Assembly: GCF_002095435.2 (NCBI RefSeq) | Contig: NZ_MJEJ02000038.1 | Coordinates: 62,001-126,000 of the forward strand | Reading direction: 5' to 3' | From: Williamsia sp. 1138 | GTDB taxonomy: Bacteria > Actinomycetota > Actinomycetes > Mycobacteriales > Mycobacteriaceae | Length of the DNA: 64,000 nt | In this document: positions 35,109 through 43,954 of the stretch, piece after piece | Layout of the letters: the number at the start of each line of letters is the position of its first letter | Position numbering within the stretch: the first letter of the stretch is position 1 | Program-made: the position numbers and the translations under genes | Notes under the pieces: generated by a model | The model's input: the letters and a program-made list of their open reading frames with translations, nothing else | Told to the model about the DNA's origin: nothing | Database searches by the model: none

Positions 35109-36035
35109 ATGACACAGAACTTCGATTTCGACGCCATGCTGGACAAGATCAAGGACAAACAGTGGGCCCTGGCCGACATCGACTGGGACGCAACGGGTGC
35201 GGAGCTGATCAGCCCCGAGTTGCACGCCAAACTCAAGCCGTTCATGTCGGATCTGATGTGGATCGAAGACGTCGGTGCCCGCGGCTTCGCAGCCATGGCG
35301 CGTAAGGCCCCGACCGAGACCCTCCGGGACATCTACCGTCACTTTCATGCCGAGGAACAAAAGCACGCCAACGCCGAACTGGCGCTGATGCGGCGGTGGG
35401 GAATGCTCGAGAACGACGAGATCCCCCAGCCGAACGTCAACGTCAAACTGATCATCGACTGGTTGGACAAGTACTCCGATCAGACACCTCTCGCTGTGCT
35501 CGGCACCGTGATTCCCATGCTCGAGGTCGCTCTCGACGGCGCGCTGGTGAAGTTCATCGTCGATGAGATCGACGACCCGGTCTGCCAAGAGGTGTTCAAA
35601 CGCATCAACGCCGATGAGTCACGGCACCTCGCAGTTGATTTCGAGGTCATCGAGCTGCTCGGCCATGCGAAAATGCGCAAGATCATCGTCGAGACCGTCG
35701 GCGCCTGGATGCACCCGTCGCTGATCATCGGCACCCTGCGTTACATTCCGTTGCTGAACAAGATGCGCGACAACATCGTTGAGATGGGTGTCGATGAAGA
35801 GCGTCTCTACACCGCCATGAAGCGATTCAAGAAGGTCGGTGAACGCACCCCCTTCCCGAAGCGCTTGCCCATGTACCGCTTCATCAGCTGGCACGGCTCC
35901 GTCGTGATCAACCGCAACCACCCCTATCACCGCTTCGCAGACGGCATGGTCACGCTGACCGCCAAATACCCCAAACGCTTGCTCCGCGACCAGCCCACCT
36001 GGTCGAAGGAACTGACCTACGAGCCCGTCGCATGA
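35109..36035 (+). CDS. Ferritin-like diiron protein
   Basis: This 308-aa, mostly helical protein carries the classic diiron pattern: Glu in LMWIEDVGARGF, EExxH in HAEEQKHANAE, Glu in VIPMLEVALDG, and DExxH in NADESRHLAVDF. It is similar to uncharacterised metal-dependent proteins found in mycobacterial BVMO/lipid clusters; desaturase or N/C-oxygenase chemistry is possible. AGGAA with seven bases to ATG 35109 decides the start over GTG 35103. The stop overlaps the ATG of the monooxygenase (ATGA). Its need for electrons could be met by the divergent KshB-like reductase. Confidence 0.7.
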   Translation: MTQNFDFDAMLDKIKDKQWALADIDWDATGAELISPELHAKLKPFMSDLMWIEDVGARGFAAMARKAPTETLRDIYRHFHAEEQKHANAELALMRRWGMLENDEIPQPNVNVKLIIDWLDKYSDQTPLAVLGTVIPMLEVALDGALVKFIVDEIDDPVCQEVFKRINADESRHLAVDFEVIELLGHAKMRKIIVETVGAWMHPSLIIGTLRYIPLLNKMRDNIVEMGVDEERLYTAMKRFKKVGERTPFPKRLPMYRFISWHGSVVINRNHPYHRFADGMVTLTAKYPKRLLRDQPTWSKELTYEPVA

Positions 36036-37537
36036 GCGGCCGAGAGGTGTTGTCCGTCGCGGTCATCGGCGGCGGATTCGCCGGCGTCGGCGCGGCGATC
36101 AGACTCAAACAACGCGGAATCAAAGATATCGCCATCCTCGAGCGTGGCACCCGCCCCGGAGGGACATGGCGCGACAACACCTATCCCGGTGCAGCGTGCG
36201 ATATTCCCTCACGGCTCTACTCCTACAGTTTCGCACCGAATCCGGATTGGTCACACACCTACTCCGGCAGCGAAGAGATCCTCGCCTACGTCGATTCGAT
36301 GGTCGACAAGTTCGACCTGGGCCCGTACTTCCGTTTCGAACACAACGTGGCCGATCTGACCTGGCACGAGGACTCGTCCTTGTGGGAGATCACCATCGAC
36401 GACCGTGAACCGGTCTTCGCTCGCGCCGTTGTCATGGCGTCGGGCCCCCTTGCCAACGTGAGCCTCCCGAAGATCCGCGGCATCGAAACCTACGAGGGCG
36501 AGAAGATCCACAGCGCCCGCTGGAACCATGATTATGACTTCGCGGGCAAGAAAGTTGCCGTCGTGGGCACCGGCGCGAGCGGTGTGCAAATCGTGCCGGA
36601 ACTGGTGCGGGTAGCGGACTCGGTGAAGGTCTTCCAGCGCACACCCGGGTGGGTTCTTCCGCGTACCAACTTGAGCACACGCCGGGTGACGCGAGAGGTG
36701 TATCGGCGCCTGCCCTTCACGCAGACACTGGCCCGCAAAGCCTGGTTCTGGGGCCATGAGTCCGTCGCTTTGGGCGTGGTGTGGAAGTCGCCGTTGACCC
36801 GCGTGGTCGAGGGGGTGTCCAAACTGCACCTGCGCGCACAGGTGCCCGATCCATGGATGCGCCGTCAGCTCACGCCTGAGTTCCGGGCCGGATGCAAACG
36901 ATTGCTGATGACCAGTCAGTACTACCCGGCTCTGCAGAAGGACAACTGCACATTGGTGACCTGGCCGATCGCCAGTATCTCGGAGAAGGGCATCCGCACC
37001 GTCGAGGGAATCGAGCACCAGTTCGACGCCATCGTCTTCGCGACGGGATTCGACGTATCCAAGGCGGGCACACCGATTCCGATCACCGGACGCGGAGGCC
37101 GCGTCCTCGCCGAGGAATGGAGCGCAGGCGCGTACGCGTACAAGTCCGTTGCCGTCTCGGGATACCCGAACATGTACTTCACCTTCGGTCCGAACTCCGG
37201 TCCGGGCCACAGCTCGGCGTTGGTCTACATGGAAGCGCAGATCGACTACATCGTCGACGCCATCGCCACTGCGGTGAACCAGGACTTCGTCCTCGACGTC
37301 CGCGCGGACGTGCAAGCGCAGTACAACGAAGAACTGCAACGACGATTGACCAAGACCACGTGGAACTCGGGCTGCTCGAGCTGGTACCTCACCGAGGACG
37401 GTTTCAACGCCACCATGTATCCCGGCTTCGCCACGCAGTACGTGAAACAACTCGAGACGGTTGTCTTACCGGACTATTCGGTGACGGCCGCGAACACCGC
37501 CGGCGTGGGTGGTGATGTGCTGGTCGGGACTATCTGA
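36032..37537 (+). CDS. Baeyer-Villiger-type flavin monooxygenase (MymA-like)
   Basis: This 501-aa class B flavoprotein monooxygenase has the FAD motif VIGGGFAGVGAAIRL, the NADPH motif GTGASGVQIVPEL and the BVMO fingerprint YEGEKIHSARWN (family F-x-G-x3-H-x3-W-P/D; here Tyr first and Asn last). QRTPGWVLPR and FATGFDVSKAG also fit. It inserts oxygen beside a ketone or oxidises N/S centres using NADPH. It is last in the operon, and its start overlaps the diiron gene. The gene order resembles the mymA operon without the acyl-CoA synthetase. Confidence 0.85.
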   Translation: MSGREVLSVAVIGGGFAGVGAAIRLKQRGIKDIAILERGTRPGGTWRDNTYPGAACDIPSRLYSYSFAPNPDWSHTYSGSEEILAYVDSMVDKFDLGPYFRFEHNVADLTWHEDSSLWEITIDDREPVFARAVVMASGPLANVSLPKIRGIETYEGEKIHSARWNHDYDFAGKKVAVVGTGASGVQIVPELVRVADSVKVFQRTPGWVLPRTNLSTRRVTREVYRRLPFTQTLARKAWFWGHESVALGVVWKSPLTRVVEGVSKLHLRAQVPDPWMRRQLTPEFRAGCKRLLMTSQYYPALQKDNCTLVTWPIASISEKGIRTVEGIEHQFDAIVFATGFDVSKAGTPIPITGRGGRVLAEEWSAGAYAYKSVAVSGYPNMYFTFGPNSGPGHSSALVYMEAQIDYIVDAIATAVNQDFVLDVRADVQAQYNEELQRRLTKTTWNSGCSSWYLTEDGFNATMYPGFATQYVKQLETVVLPDYSVTAANTAGVGGDVLVGTI

Positions 37538-37688
37538 TTCAAACAACTCCGGACGGCTCGACGCGACTTCGCTTGATCGACAGACTCTCCCCGCGAGGGA
37601 TTCGCCGGCACGTACATCGCCGATTCGCTGTTCTTCCATCGGATCTGGTACTCAACAAGGACGGGCTAGAAGGCGCCTGCCCGCAGCA

Positions 37689-37723
37689 GGCCAGATCCAT
37701 TGCCGTCGGCAATAGATCTGGCC
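37689..37723. terminator. Bidirectional hairpin between convergent monooxygenase and permease
   Basis: GGCCAGATCCATTGCC at 37689-37704 pairs with GGCAATAGATCTGGCC at 37708-37723 with one mismatch and a three-base loop. It lies between the stops at 37537 and 37765. Confidence 0.75.
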
Positions 37724-37764
37724 GCAGTGCGACGTCGAACCCGGTACTGGCGGACTTCAGAGGT

Positions 37765-39429
37765 TCACTTGCGGACTGTCTTCGTTTGCGCCTCAGGTGC
37801 CAGCGGCTGGTCCGATCTGAACTGCTTGGCTTCCTTGACTGCCGCTCGCTGGAACTCAAGGTCGTCCGATGCGCAGGCCAGGCAGATTGCCTCGTGACCA
37901 GCCGCTGGGTCGCGGTCCATCTCATAGGCGATGTAGCTGTCTTCACAGCGGTGACACTTGATCCGCGCCTCCCACGGATCGTCGACTTCAGTGCGGGGGT
38001 CGTGAGGGCGAGGCATGGTGAACCAATCTTCACGCCGGAAGGCCAAGGCAGTTCCGTAGATCACGGCGGCCAGCACGAACGACACCGGCGGCGCCCACAC
38101 GGCACCGATTGATCCGCCGGTGGCGACCATGATGATTCCGAAAGCCGAGGACACGCCCCACGCTGAGACACCGGCTGGGTTCACCGCAGGCACACGGCCC
38201 GGGCGGAACTCCAACGAATCGGCGCGGATCGACCGCAGACGCATCCAAGCGATGTGCGTCAACGCGATGGCGACCCATCCGACGATTACCACGCCTTGAT
38301 ATTGGAGAGCCTGCACGATCCACGTCAAAACGTTGGTGAGCATCATCAGGTAGACGAGGACTGCGACCACCACCACCCAGAAGGTGCGAGGCATCTGGAA
38401 CTTCAGCGTCCGGGCAAAGAAGTTTTGAAAGTTGGTCGACGCCAGGTAGAAGTTGCCGCTGTTGACCCGGGTTTGACTCACCACGACCCACATCAGGCCC
38501 CAGATACCCATCATGCCGATGATGCCCAGAATTGCGGACTCCTCGGACAGTGGGCCGGCGATGGTGATCGTCTGTGCCAGGAAAATCCCCACCATCGCGT
38601 TGATCAGTAACGTCACGATATAAAACGGGGTGCCGAAGCTGAACCGGGCGTTGAACTTAGCGTCTTCAGGTCGACCGAATCGGGCGTAGTCCCAGGCCAT
38701 CATAGTCACGACCCACACGCCCATGTAGATTACGAATGCGTACCACCAGCCGGGAACGCCGAGTTCAGCTGTCGACTCAGGTGTGTAGGTGAGCCAGTCG
38801 TTGCTGTAGCCGTATTCGATGATGGTCCAGACCACCGAGCCGACGAGACCGATCACATAGAGCGGCAACAGGACCCCGTTGAGCTTGTCGAGCCACGTGG
38901 TCACCCCGCGCCACGCCAACGGCGCCTGGTAGAGGACGACGACCAGTGACCAGAAGGCAATCGGCAACGCTCCGAAGTACGCGTGGAGTGCCGACGCGAC
39001 GATCGATCCCTCGGCGACCACGTAGTACGCGATGGTGATCCCGAAGAGTGCTGCGGCGAAGGCTGATCCGGCACGTCCGAAAAGGACCCTTGAGAACAAG
39101 GAAACACTGGTACCGGTCTCGTTCGCTACCTTGGCGGCGATCGAGTTGATGACCCCGTACACGATGACCGACAGGCCGATCCCGATGATCGAGTTGATGG
39201 TGCCGACGGTCAGTGCGACGGTGGCGCCGATGACGACGAAGAACATCGCGCTCATCAATCCGAACCACGCCATCGAGACCGATGCTCGACCGGTCCGCCA
39301 GGAGTGCGGCACGATGTGCATCGAATAGTCTTCGCTGGCCGCCTTGGCCATCACGTGCGGATCGTCGGTGAATGAGACTTTTAGATCAGGTATTCCGCTG
39401 GCCGCTGGTCTGCGAGCTTCTGTGGTCAT
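37765..39429 (-). CDS. NCS1-family permease with C-terminal zinc-ribbon-like tail
   Basis: The 554-aa protein has about twelve membrane helices and belongs to the nucleobase-cation-symport-1 group (purine/cytosine/hydantoin permeases, such as Mhp1). After the last helix, the cytoplasmic tail contains CHRCEDSYIAYEMD and later CLACASDD, two CxxC pairs about 28 residues apart, like a rubredoxin or zinc ribbon. It is downstream of hyuA and hyuB in the same direction (95-base gap, AGGA before the ATG), so a hydantoin, cyclic ureide or lactam is the expected cargo. Confidence 0.8.
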   Translation of the reverse strand: MTTEARRPAASGIPDLKVSFTDDPHVMAKAASEDYSMHIVPHSWRTGRASVSMAWFGLMSAMFFVVIGATVALTVGTINSIIGIGLSVIVYGVINSIAAKVANETGTSVSLFSRVLFGRAGSAFAAALFGITIAYYVVAEGSIVASALHAYFGALPIAFWSLVVVLYQAPLAWRGVTTWLDKLNGVLLPLYVIGLVGSVVWTIIEYGYSNDWLTYTPESTAELGVPGWWYAFVIYMGVWVVTMMAWDYARFGRPEDAKFNARFSFGTPFYIVTLLINAMVGIFLAQTITIAGPLSEESAILGIIGMMGIWGLMWVVVSQTRVNSGNFYLASTNFQNFFARTLKFQMPRTFWVVVVAVLVYLMMLTNVLTWIVQALQYQGVVIVGWVAIALTHIAWMRLRSIRADSLEFRPGRVPAVNPAGVSAWGVSSAFGIIMVATGGSIGAVWAPPVSFVLAAVIYGTALAFRREDWFTMPRPHDPRTEVDDPWEARIKCHRCEDSYIAYEMDRDPAAGHEAICLACASDDLEFQRAAVKEAKQFRSDQPLAPEAQTKTVRK

Positions 39430-39524
39430 GACTGGTTCCTAGGTGAGGTGGTGATGAGACGGAAAGGACGGGCCGGGCGCCCCCGCGGCCCTGAGGGGGC
39501 GCCCGGTCAGTGAGGCGGGCGAAA

Positions 39525-41537
39525 CTAGACGGTGGCGTAGTCGTGGACTGTCAGCGTTCCCTTGACGTACGGAACGTTGGCATCGTCGGTCCAGTGGACG
39601 ATGGTGCGACGCTGCAGCATGGCGCGGAACTGTTCGGTGGTCGTCGTCAGCACCTCGCCACTACCCCAGTCCAAGATCACGCCGTACTGGCGCAGGCAGT
39701 CCATCTCGTTGATGAGGCCGGACTTGTATTCGGCAGACACCTCGAGGGGATCCCGCGTCATCCAGGCCTGCCGGTTGTTCCGAATGTACTCCCGCGCAGC
39801 ACGTGTGGCCTCGACATCGACCTCGTACTCGAAGATCTCCGGGTCGATCTCTTTGATGACGACACCGTAGTCCTTCTCGGCCCGGGCGATGGTGACGTAG
39901 CCGTCGATCACGTCTTCGAGAATGGAGTCGACGTCGCGTTGCAGGGCGTCGCCGAGACCGCCGCCGCCGGCGGATGGCCGGGTGAACTCGTCGCCCGCCT
40001 TGATCGGCACCGCAGCGAAGATCGAACCGAGATACTCCTCGCGATCGGTGCCTTTGTTCAGCCACACGCCGTGCGGAATCGACGGCAGCCCGCCCCACAG
40101 TCCCCAGGTGACGGAGCGCTCGCGGTCGCAGCAGTATGACATCACCGTCTTGCTGCTGGCGGTGAGGTAGCCGCCCTTCTCCGCACCGACACCACCGCGG
40201 AACTTACCGGGGCCGCCGGAATCCGGGACCAACTCGTGGCGGGTGGTGAGGACTGGAGCCAACCGTTCTTGCCCTTCGAAAGGCTGTGTGCCGTACTGGA
40301 CTCCGAAGACCGCGGCCGAGGCGTTATGTCCGTCCCCGCCGTTGCGGGCGCCCCACCCACCCATCATCCAGTCGTACCACATGAAGCTCTCGTCGCCGTC
40401 CTTCCGTTTGTCACGACCACCGACCAACAGGTATTCCAGGTTGAACGTGCAGGCCATGGCACGATGCGGCTGGATATCGGACCAGATCTCGAAGACCGAG
40501 CTCATGATCTTTTCGAAAGGGCCGGAACAGAATCCGGCGCAGGGCGATGGCCAGTCGGCATTGACGACCGAACCGACCGGACCGAGATCCGCGGTGACCA
40601 CACGGTAGAAGCCCGAGTTCAAGGGAATGTCCGGGAACTGCATCTTGGTGCCGGCGACGATTCCGGCGAAGGACCCGCCGAACCCGGCGTTGAGCATCGA
40701 GGCAATCGACGCGTGCGAGCCGCTGAGGTCGTAGTGGCATGTATCGCCGGAAATCGTCATCTTCATGGTCACCGGGATGAGCCCTTCTTCCTCACCCGGG
40801 TCCTGGTCGATGTAGTCCTCGGTGTACCAGACACCGTCGGGCAATGCGCTGATCTTGGCGCGGGTCAGATCTTCGACATAGTCCTGGACTTCGGCCATGG
40901 CGGTCTTGATGGTCTCGACGCCGTATTTGTCACAGAGACGCTGGATTTCGCGTTCCGCCACGCGGGTGGCTTCGGCCTGCGCCTGCATGTCGCCAATGAT
41001 GTCGCGAGGATTCCGGGTGTTCTTGGCGATGAGGTACGCGACGTCTTCGAGGAACTCGTCCTTGCTCCACAGCCGGGTCGGGGGGATCCGCAGGCCCTCG
41101 CCCATGTGGTCGAGTGCCTTGACGTTGAACGAACCCGGTGTCGCGCCGCCGACGTCGGCCCAGTGGCCGTTGGCCTGCGCGTAGCCGAGCAGTTCACCCT
41201 GGTAGTAGATCGGCCGGATGATCCGGGTGTCGTTGAAGTGGCTGCCGCCCTCGTAGACGTCGTTGATGACGAAGACGTCGCCGGGGTGGATGTCACCATC
41301 GAATTGCCGGATCACGGCTTTGGCGGTGTAGTGCAGAGTGCCGACGTGGGCCGCGATGTCGCCGGTGCCTTGCATGACGGTGTCCCCGTTGGGGTCACAG
41401 AGAGCCGATGAGAAGTCGCGCGAGTAGATGACGAACGAGTAGCAGGTTCGGAGAATCTGTTCGGCCATCTGATCGACGGTGTTGATGAAGGCGTTCTTGA
41501 GGACTTCGAAAGTCACTGGATCGAGTGATGTGGGCAT
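39525..41537 (-). CDS. hyuB: Hydantoinase B / oxoprolinase-type subunit
   Basis: This 670-aa protein is the HyuB partner of ATP-dependent hydantoinase/oxoprolinase enzymes, also related to acetone carboxylase alpha. Typical segments are DPVTFEVLKNAFINTVDQMA at the start, GDIAAHVGTLHY, HPGDVFVINDVYEGGSHFND, and NGGDGHNASAAVFG. It has no nucleotide motif; HyuA supplies ATP phosphotransfer. It follows hyuA by 42 bases with AGAGG before the ATG. Likely substrates are N-methylhydantoin, hydantoin or 5-oxoproline. Acetophenone/acetone carboxylase would need extra subunits, which are not seen. Confidence 0.85.
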   Translation of the reverse strand: MPTSLDPVTFEVLKNAFINTVDQMAEQILRTCYSFVIYSRDFSSALCDPNGDTVMQGTGDIAAHVGTLHYTAKAVIRQFDGDIHPGDVFVINDVYEGGSHFNDTRIIRPIYYQGELLGYAQANGHWADVGGATPGSFNVKALDHMGEGLRIPPTRLWSKDEFLEDVAYLIAKNTRNPRDIIGDMQAQAEATRVAEREIQRLCDKYGVETIKTAMAEVQDYVEDLTRAKISALPDGVWYTEDYIDQDPGEEEGLIPVTMKMTISGDTCHYDLSGSHASIASMLNAGFGGSFAGIVAGTKMQFPDIPLNSGFYRVVTADLGPVGSVVNADWPSPCAGFCSGPFEKIMSSVFEIWSDIQPHRAMACTFNLEYLLVGGRDKRKDGDESFMWYDWMMGGWGARNGGDGHNASAAVFGVQYGTQPFEGQERLAPVLTTRHELVPDSGGPGKFRGGVGAEKGGYLTASSKTVMSYCCDRERSVTWGLWGGLPSIPHGVWLNKGTDREEYLGSIFAAVPIKAGDEFTRPSAGGGGLGDALQRDVDSILEDVIDGYVTIARAEKDYGVVIKEIDPEIFEYEVDVEATRAAREYIRNNRQAWMTRDPLEVSAEYKSGLINEMDCLRQYGVILDWGSGEVLTTTTEQFRAMLQRRTIVHWTDDANVPYVKGTLTVHDYATV

Positions 41538-41579
41538 GTCATACCTCTAACGGTGGGTGATGTTGTGGTGGAGAAGGAG

Positions 41580-43631
41580 TCAGACGTCCTGGCTGAGGAT
41601 CAGGTTGCCCCAGGCATCGACACGGGCGGTGGTCTGCGGCGGGACCACGGTCGTGGAGTCGAGCTGATCGACGATGCACGGACCGGAGAGCACGGCGCCG
41701 GCGGGAAGATCGGTGCGGTCGTAGACCGGGGTTTCCAGTCGCGCCGTCTCGTCGGGGAACAGGACCTGACGAATCTCGGTCGGCACCGGGGTGAAATCAG
41801 CCGGGTCGATCACATCGGCGGGCTTGGCGTCGACCCGCGGGGTCAATCCGATGGCGCGCACCGAGATCCGGTAGATCTCCACGCCCGCATCGTCGCTCGC
41901 GTAGTTGTGCTCTTTGAGATGGGTCGCATGGAATGTCGCGACCACCTCGTCGAGGCCACCGAACGGCATCGTCACCGGCACCGCAATTGCTCGCCACTGA
42001 CCGTTGTAACGCATGTCCAGGTAGTACTCGAAGACCATGTCGGCGTCGTCGACGTGCTCGGCTGTCAGTCGCTGGCGACCCTCGTCCTGGAGGTCCTTGA
42101 ACGTCTGCGCGAGGTGGGCGAGGTCGGCATCCGCTGCATCGGTGAGGTACATCCTGGTGATGTCGTGCTGGACGTCCACGAGCATGCAGCCCATCGCCGA
42201 CGTCACTCCGGGATGCGGCGGGACGATGACGGTCGGGATTCCCAGCTCTTTCGCCAGGTAGGCGACGTGCAATGGACCGGCCCCACCGAATCCGACCAAT
42301 GCAAAGTCCCGGGGATCGTGACCCTTGCGGATCGAGATCAGGCGCACGGCGTCCGCCATGTTCGCGTTGGCGACCTTGATGATCGACTGAGCCGCGGTCT
42401 CCACCTCGAGACCCAGTGGCGTGGCCACCTTCTCGACTGCCTTGAACGCCGATGCGACGTCGAGCTCTTTGACACCACCGGCCAACTCCTTGCCGATGGT
42501 TCCCAGGATCAGGTTGGCGTCGGTGTTGGTCGCGAGTTCTCCGGCGGCGCCGTAGCACGCAGGGCCGGGATCAGACCCCGCCGACTGCGGGCCGTTGCGC
42601 AGCGACCCGGCGTCGTCGAGGCAGGCGATCGATCCGCCGCCGGCACCGATCGTCAGGACCTCGATGCTCGGAAAGCAAATCGGGTACCCGAACTCGACGC
42701 TCCACATGTTGGTGGTTCCCAGAACGCCGTTGTCCGTCAGGGAGACATCGGTGGATGTGCCGCCCATGTCGAACCCGATCGAGTTCTCGTATCCACACTG
42801 ACGCGCGATGTGTCGGCTGGCGATCGCGCCTGCAGCGATACCGGACGCTGCCAGACGCGCTCCGTACTTCTCTGCCATTTTGGGGGTCATCACGCCTCCG
42901 CCCGAATGCAGCAGCAGCACGTCATTGGTGTAGCCGCTCTCCTCCAGACGAGCCTCCAGGGTGCGCGCATACGGTCCGATGATCGGGACCAGCGCGGCGT
43001 TGGCGACCGTTGTCGAGAACCGTTCGTATTCAAAGATTTCGGGAAGCACGTCACTCGACGTCGTTACCGCGACACCCGGGAGTTCTTCAGCCAAGATCTC
43101 CGCCATCCGGTTCTCGTGTACCGGATTTGTGAATGAGTTGATGAAACACACTGCGATGGTTTCGATTCCACGACGCTTCAGGATTCTGGCGACGTCGCGG
43201 GCACCGGCCTCATCCAGCGGCTCGAGGATCTCGCCGTCGTAGCCGACGCGCTCGGACACGGTGAGACGGTGACGGCGGGGAACGAATGGCTTGCCGACCT
43301 CCTCGTAGGGATCCCAGGACTCCCGGTCACCACGACGAATCTCGATGACGTCGCGAAAGCCCTCCGTGGTCACGAGCGCGATCTTGGGGAACGTCCGGGT
43401 GATCAGCGCATTGGTCGCGATTGTTGTTCCGTGAGAGAAGAACTCGACGTCCTCCCAGTTCACTCCCGCGCGGTCCATGCCGGCGAGAACACCTTCGATC
43501 GGATCGGACTGTGTCGGGTACTTCGCGGTGGTGATCGCACCATCACCGTGCTGGACAAAGATGTCGGTGAAGGTTCCACCGATGTCGACGGCGGTGCGGA
43601 TCTTCCGCGGCCTGCTGATGGCTTCGGTCAT
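41580..43631 (-). CDS. hyuA: Hydantoinase A / oxoprolinase-type ATP-binding subunit
   Basis: This 683-aa protein has the N-terminal phosphate-binding motif AVDIGGTFTDIFV, the DEAGARD and FGGAGPLHVAYLA segments, and GFDMGGTSTDVSL, all typical of HyuA. It phosphorylates the cyclic amide for ring opening with HyuB. GAGGAGG six bases before ATG 43631 decides that start over an earlier GTG in the same frame. It is the first gene of the minus-strand hyuA-hyuB-permease unit and is divergent from an AmiC-like sensor. With HyuC at 46.9 kb this makes an N-methylhydantoin or hydantoin route plausible. Confidence 0.87.
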   Translation of the reverse strand: MTEAISRPRKIRTAVDIGGTFTDIFVQHGDGAITTAKYPTQSDPIEGVLAGMDRAGVNWEDVEFFSHGTTIATNALITRTFPKIALVTTEGFRDVIEIRRGDRESWDPYEEVGKPFVPRRHRLTVSERVGYDGEILEPLDEAGARDVARILKRRGIETIAVCFINSFTNPVHENRMAEILAEELPGVAVTTSSDVLPEIFEYERFSTTVANAALVPIIGPYARTLEARLEESGYTNDVLLLHSGGGVMTPKMAEKYGARLAASGIAAGAIASRHIARQCGYENSIGFDMGGTSTDVSLTDNGVLGTTNMWSVEFGYPICFPSIEVLTIGAGGGSIACLDDAGSLRNGPQSAGSDPGPACYGAAGELATNTDANLILGTIGKELAGGVKELDVASAFKAVEKVATPLGLEVETAAQSIIKVANANMADAVRLISIRKGHDPRDFALVGFGGAGPLHVAYLAKELGIPTVIVPPHPGVTSAMGCMLVDVQHDITRMYLTDAADADLAHLAQTFKDLQDEGRQRLTAEHVDDADMVFEYYLDMRYNGQWRAIAVPVTMPFGGLDEVVATFHATHLKEHNYASDDAGVEIYRISVRAIGLTPRVDAKPADVIDPADFTPVPTEIRQVLFPDETARLETPVYDRTDLPAGAVLSGPCIVDQLDSTTVVPPQTTARVDAWGNLILSQDV

Positions 43632-43751
43632 GGGTGCCTCCTCGGCGGTTACTCGGACGGTCCATACGAAACCGCGTCGTAGCCACATCAACAATTGGCG
43701 CATCACCCAACTGCCGCGCCTTTGCGACTGGACGTTGACACACCCCGCCTA

Positions 43752-43837
43752 ACCGATACGTCTCTGACCTGCAGACATATGTCGACGACGTACGTAACAA
43801 CCAGATGACCGATACGCGTGCGTTACGTTTGGTCATC
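43752..43837. promoter_or_regulatory. Repeat-rich control region between hyuA and the AmiC-like gene
   Basis: In the 323-base divergent gap, ACCGATACG occurs at 43752-43760 and again at 43808-43816. GATGACC at 43804-43810 mirrors GGTCATC at 43831-43837. CGTAAC near 43792 mirrors GTTACG near 43822. These overlapping repeats are likely binding sites for the PucR or another regulator. No gene is seen in the gap. Confidence 0.5.
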
Positions 43838-43954
43838 GGATCGAAACGTCGCCGAAGTCCGATTTCGCGACTTGACCGCGCCCTCGCGTCGTTCCCAAAG
43901 ATGCGGCTACAGTGGGCTTGTTCGCTGTCGACAACCACCGAGGGGAGTGCGTGA

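Noticed and set aside
41553-43136. 527-codon plus-strand frame opposite hyuA
   Set aside because: It mirrors hyuA codon structure; composition is His/Arg/Val-rich with no motif, while hyuA has clear family motifs.
39525-43631. HyuA/HyuB as acetone or acetophenone carboxylase
   Set aside because: The small gamma/zinc subunits are absent, and the NCS1 permease, PucR and HyuC neighbours favour a cyclic amide substrate.
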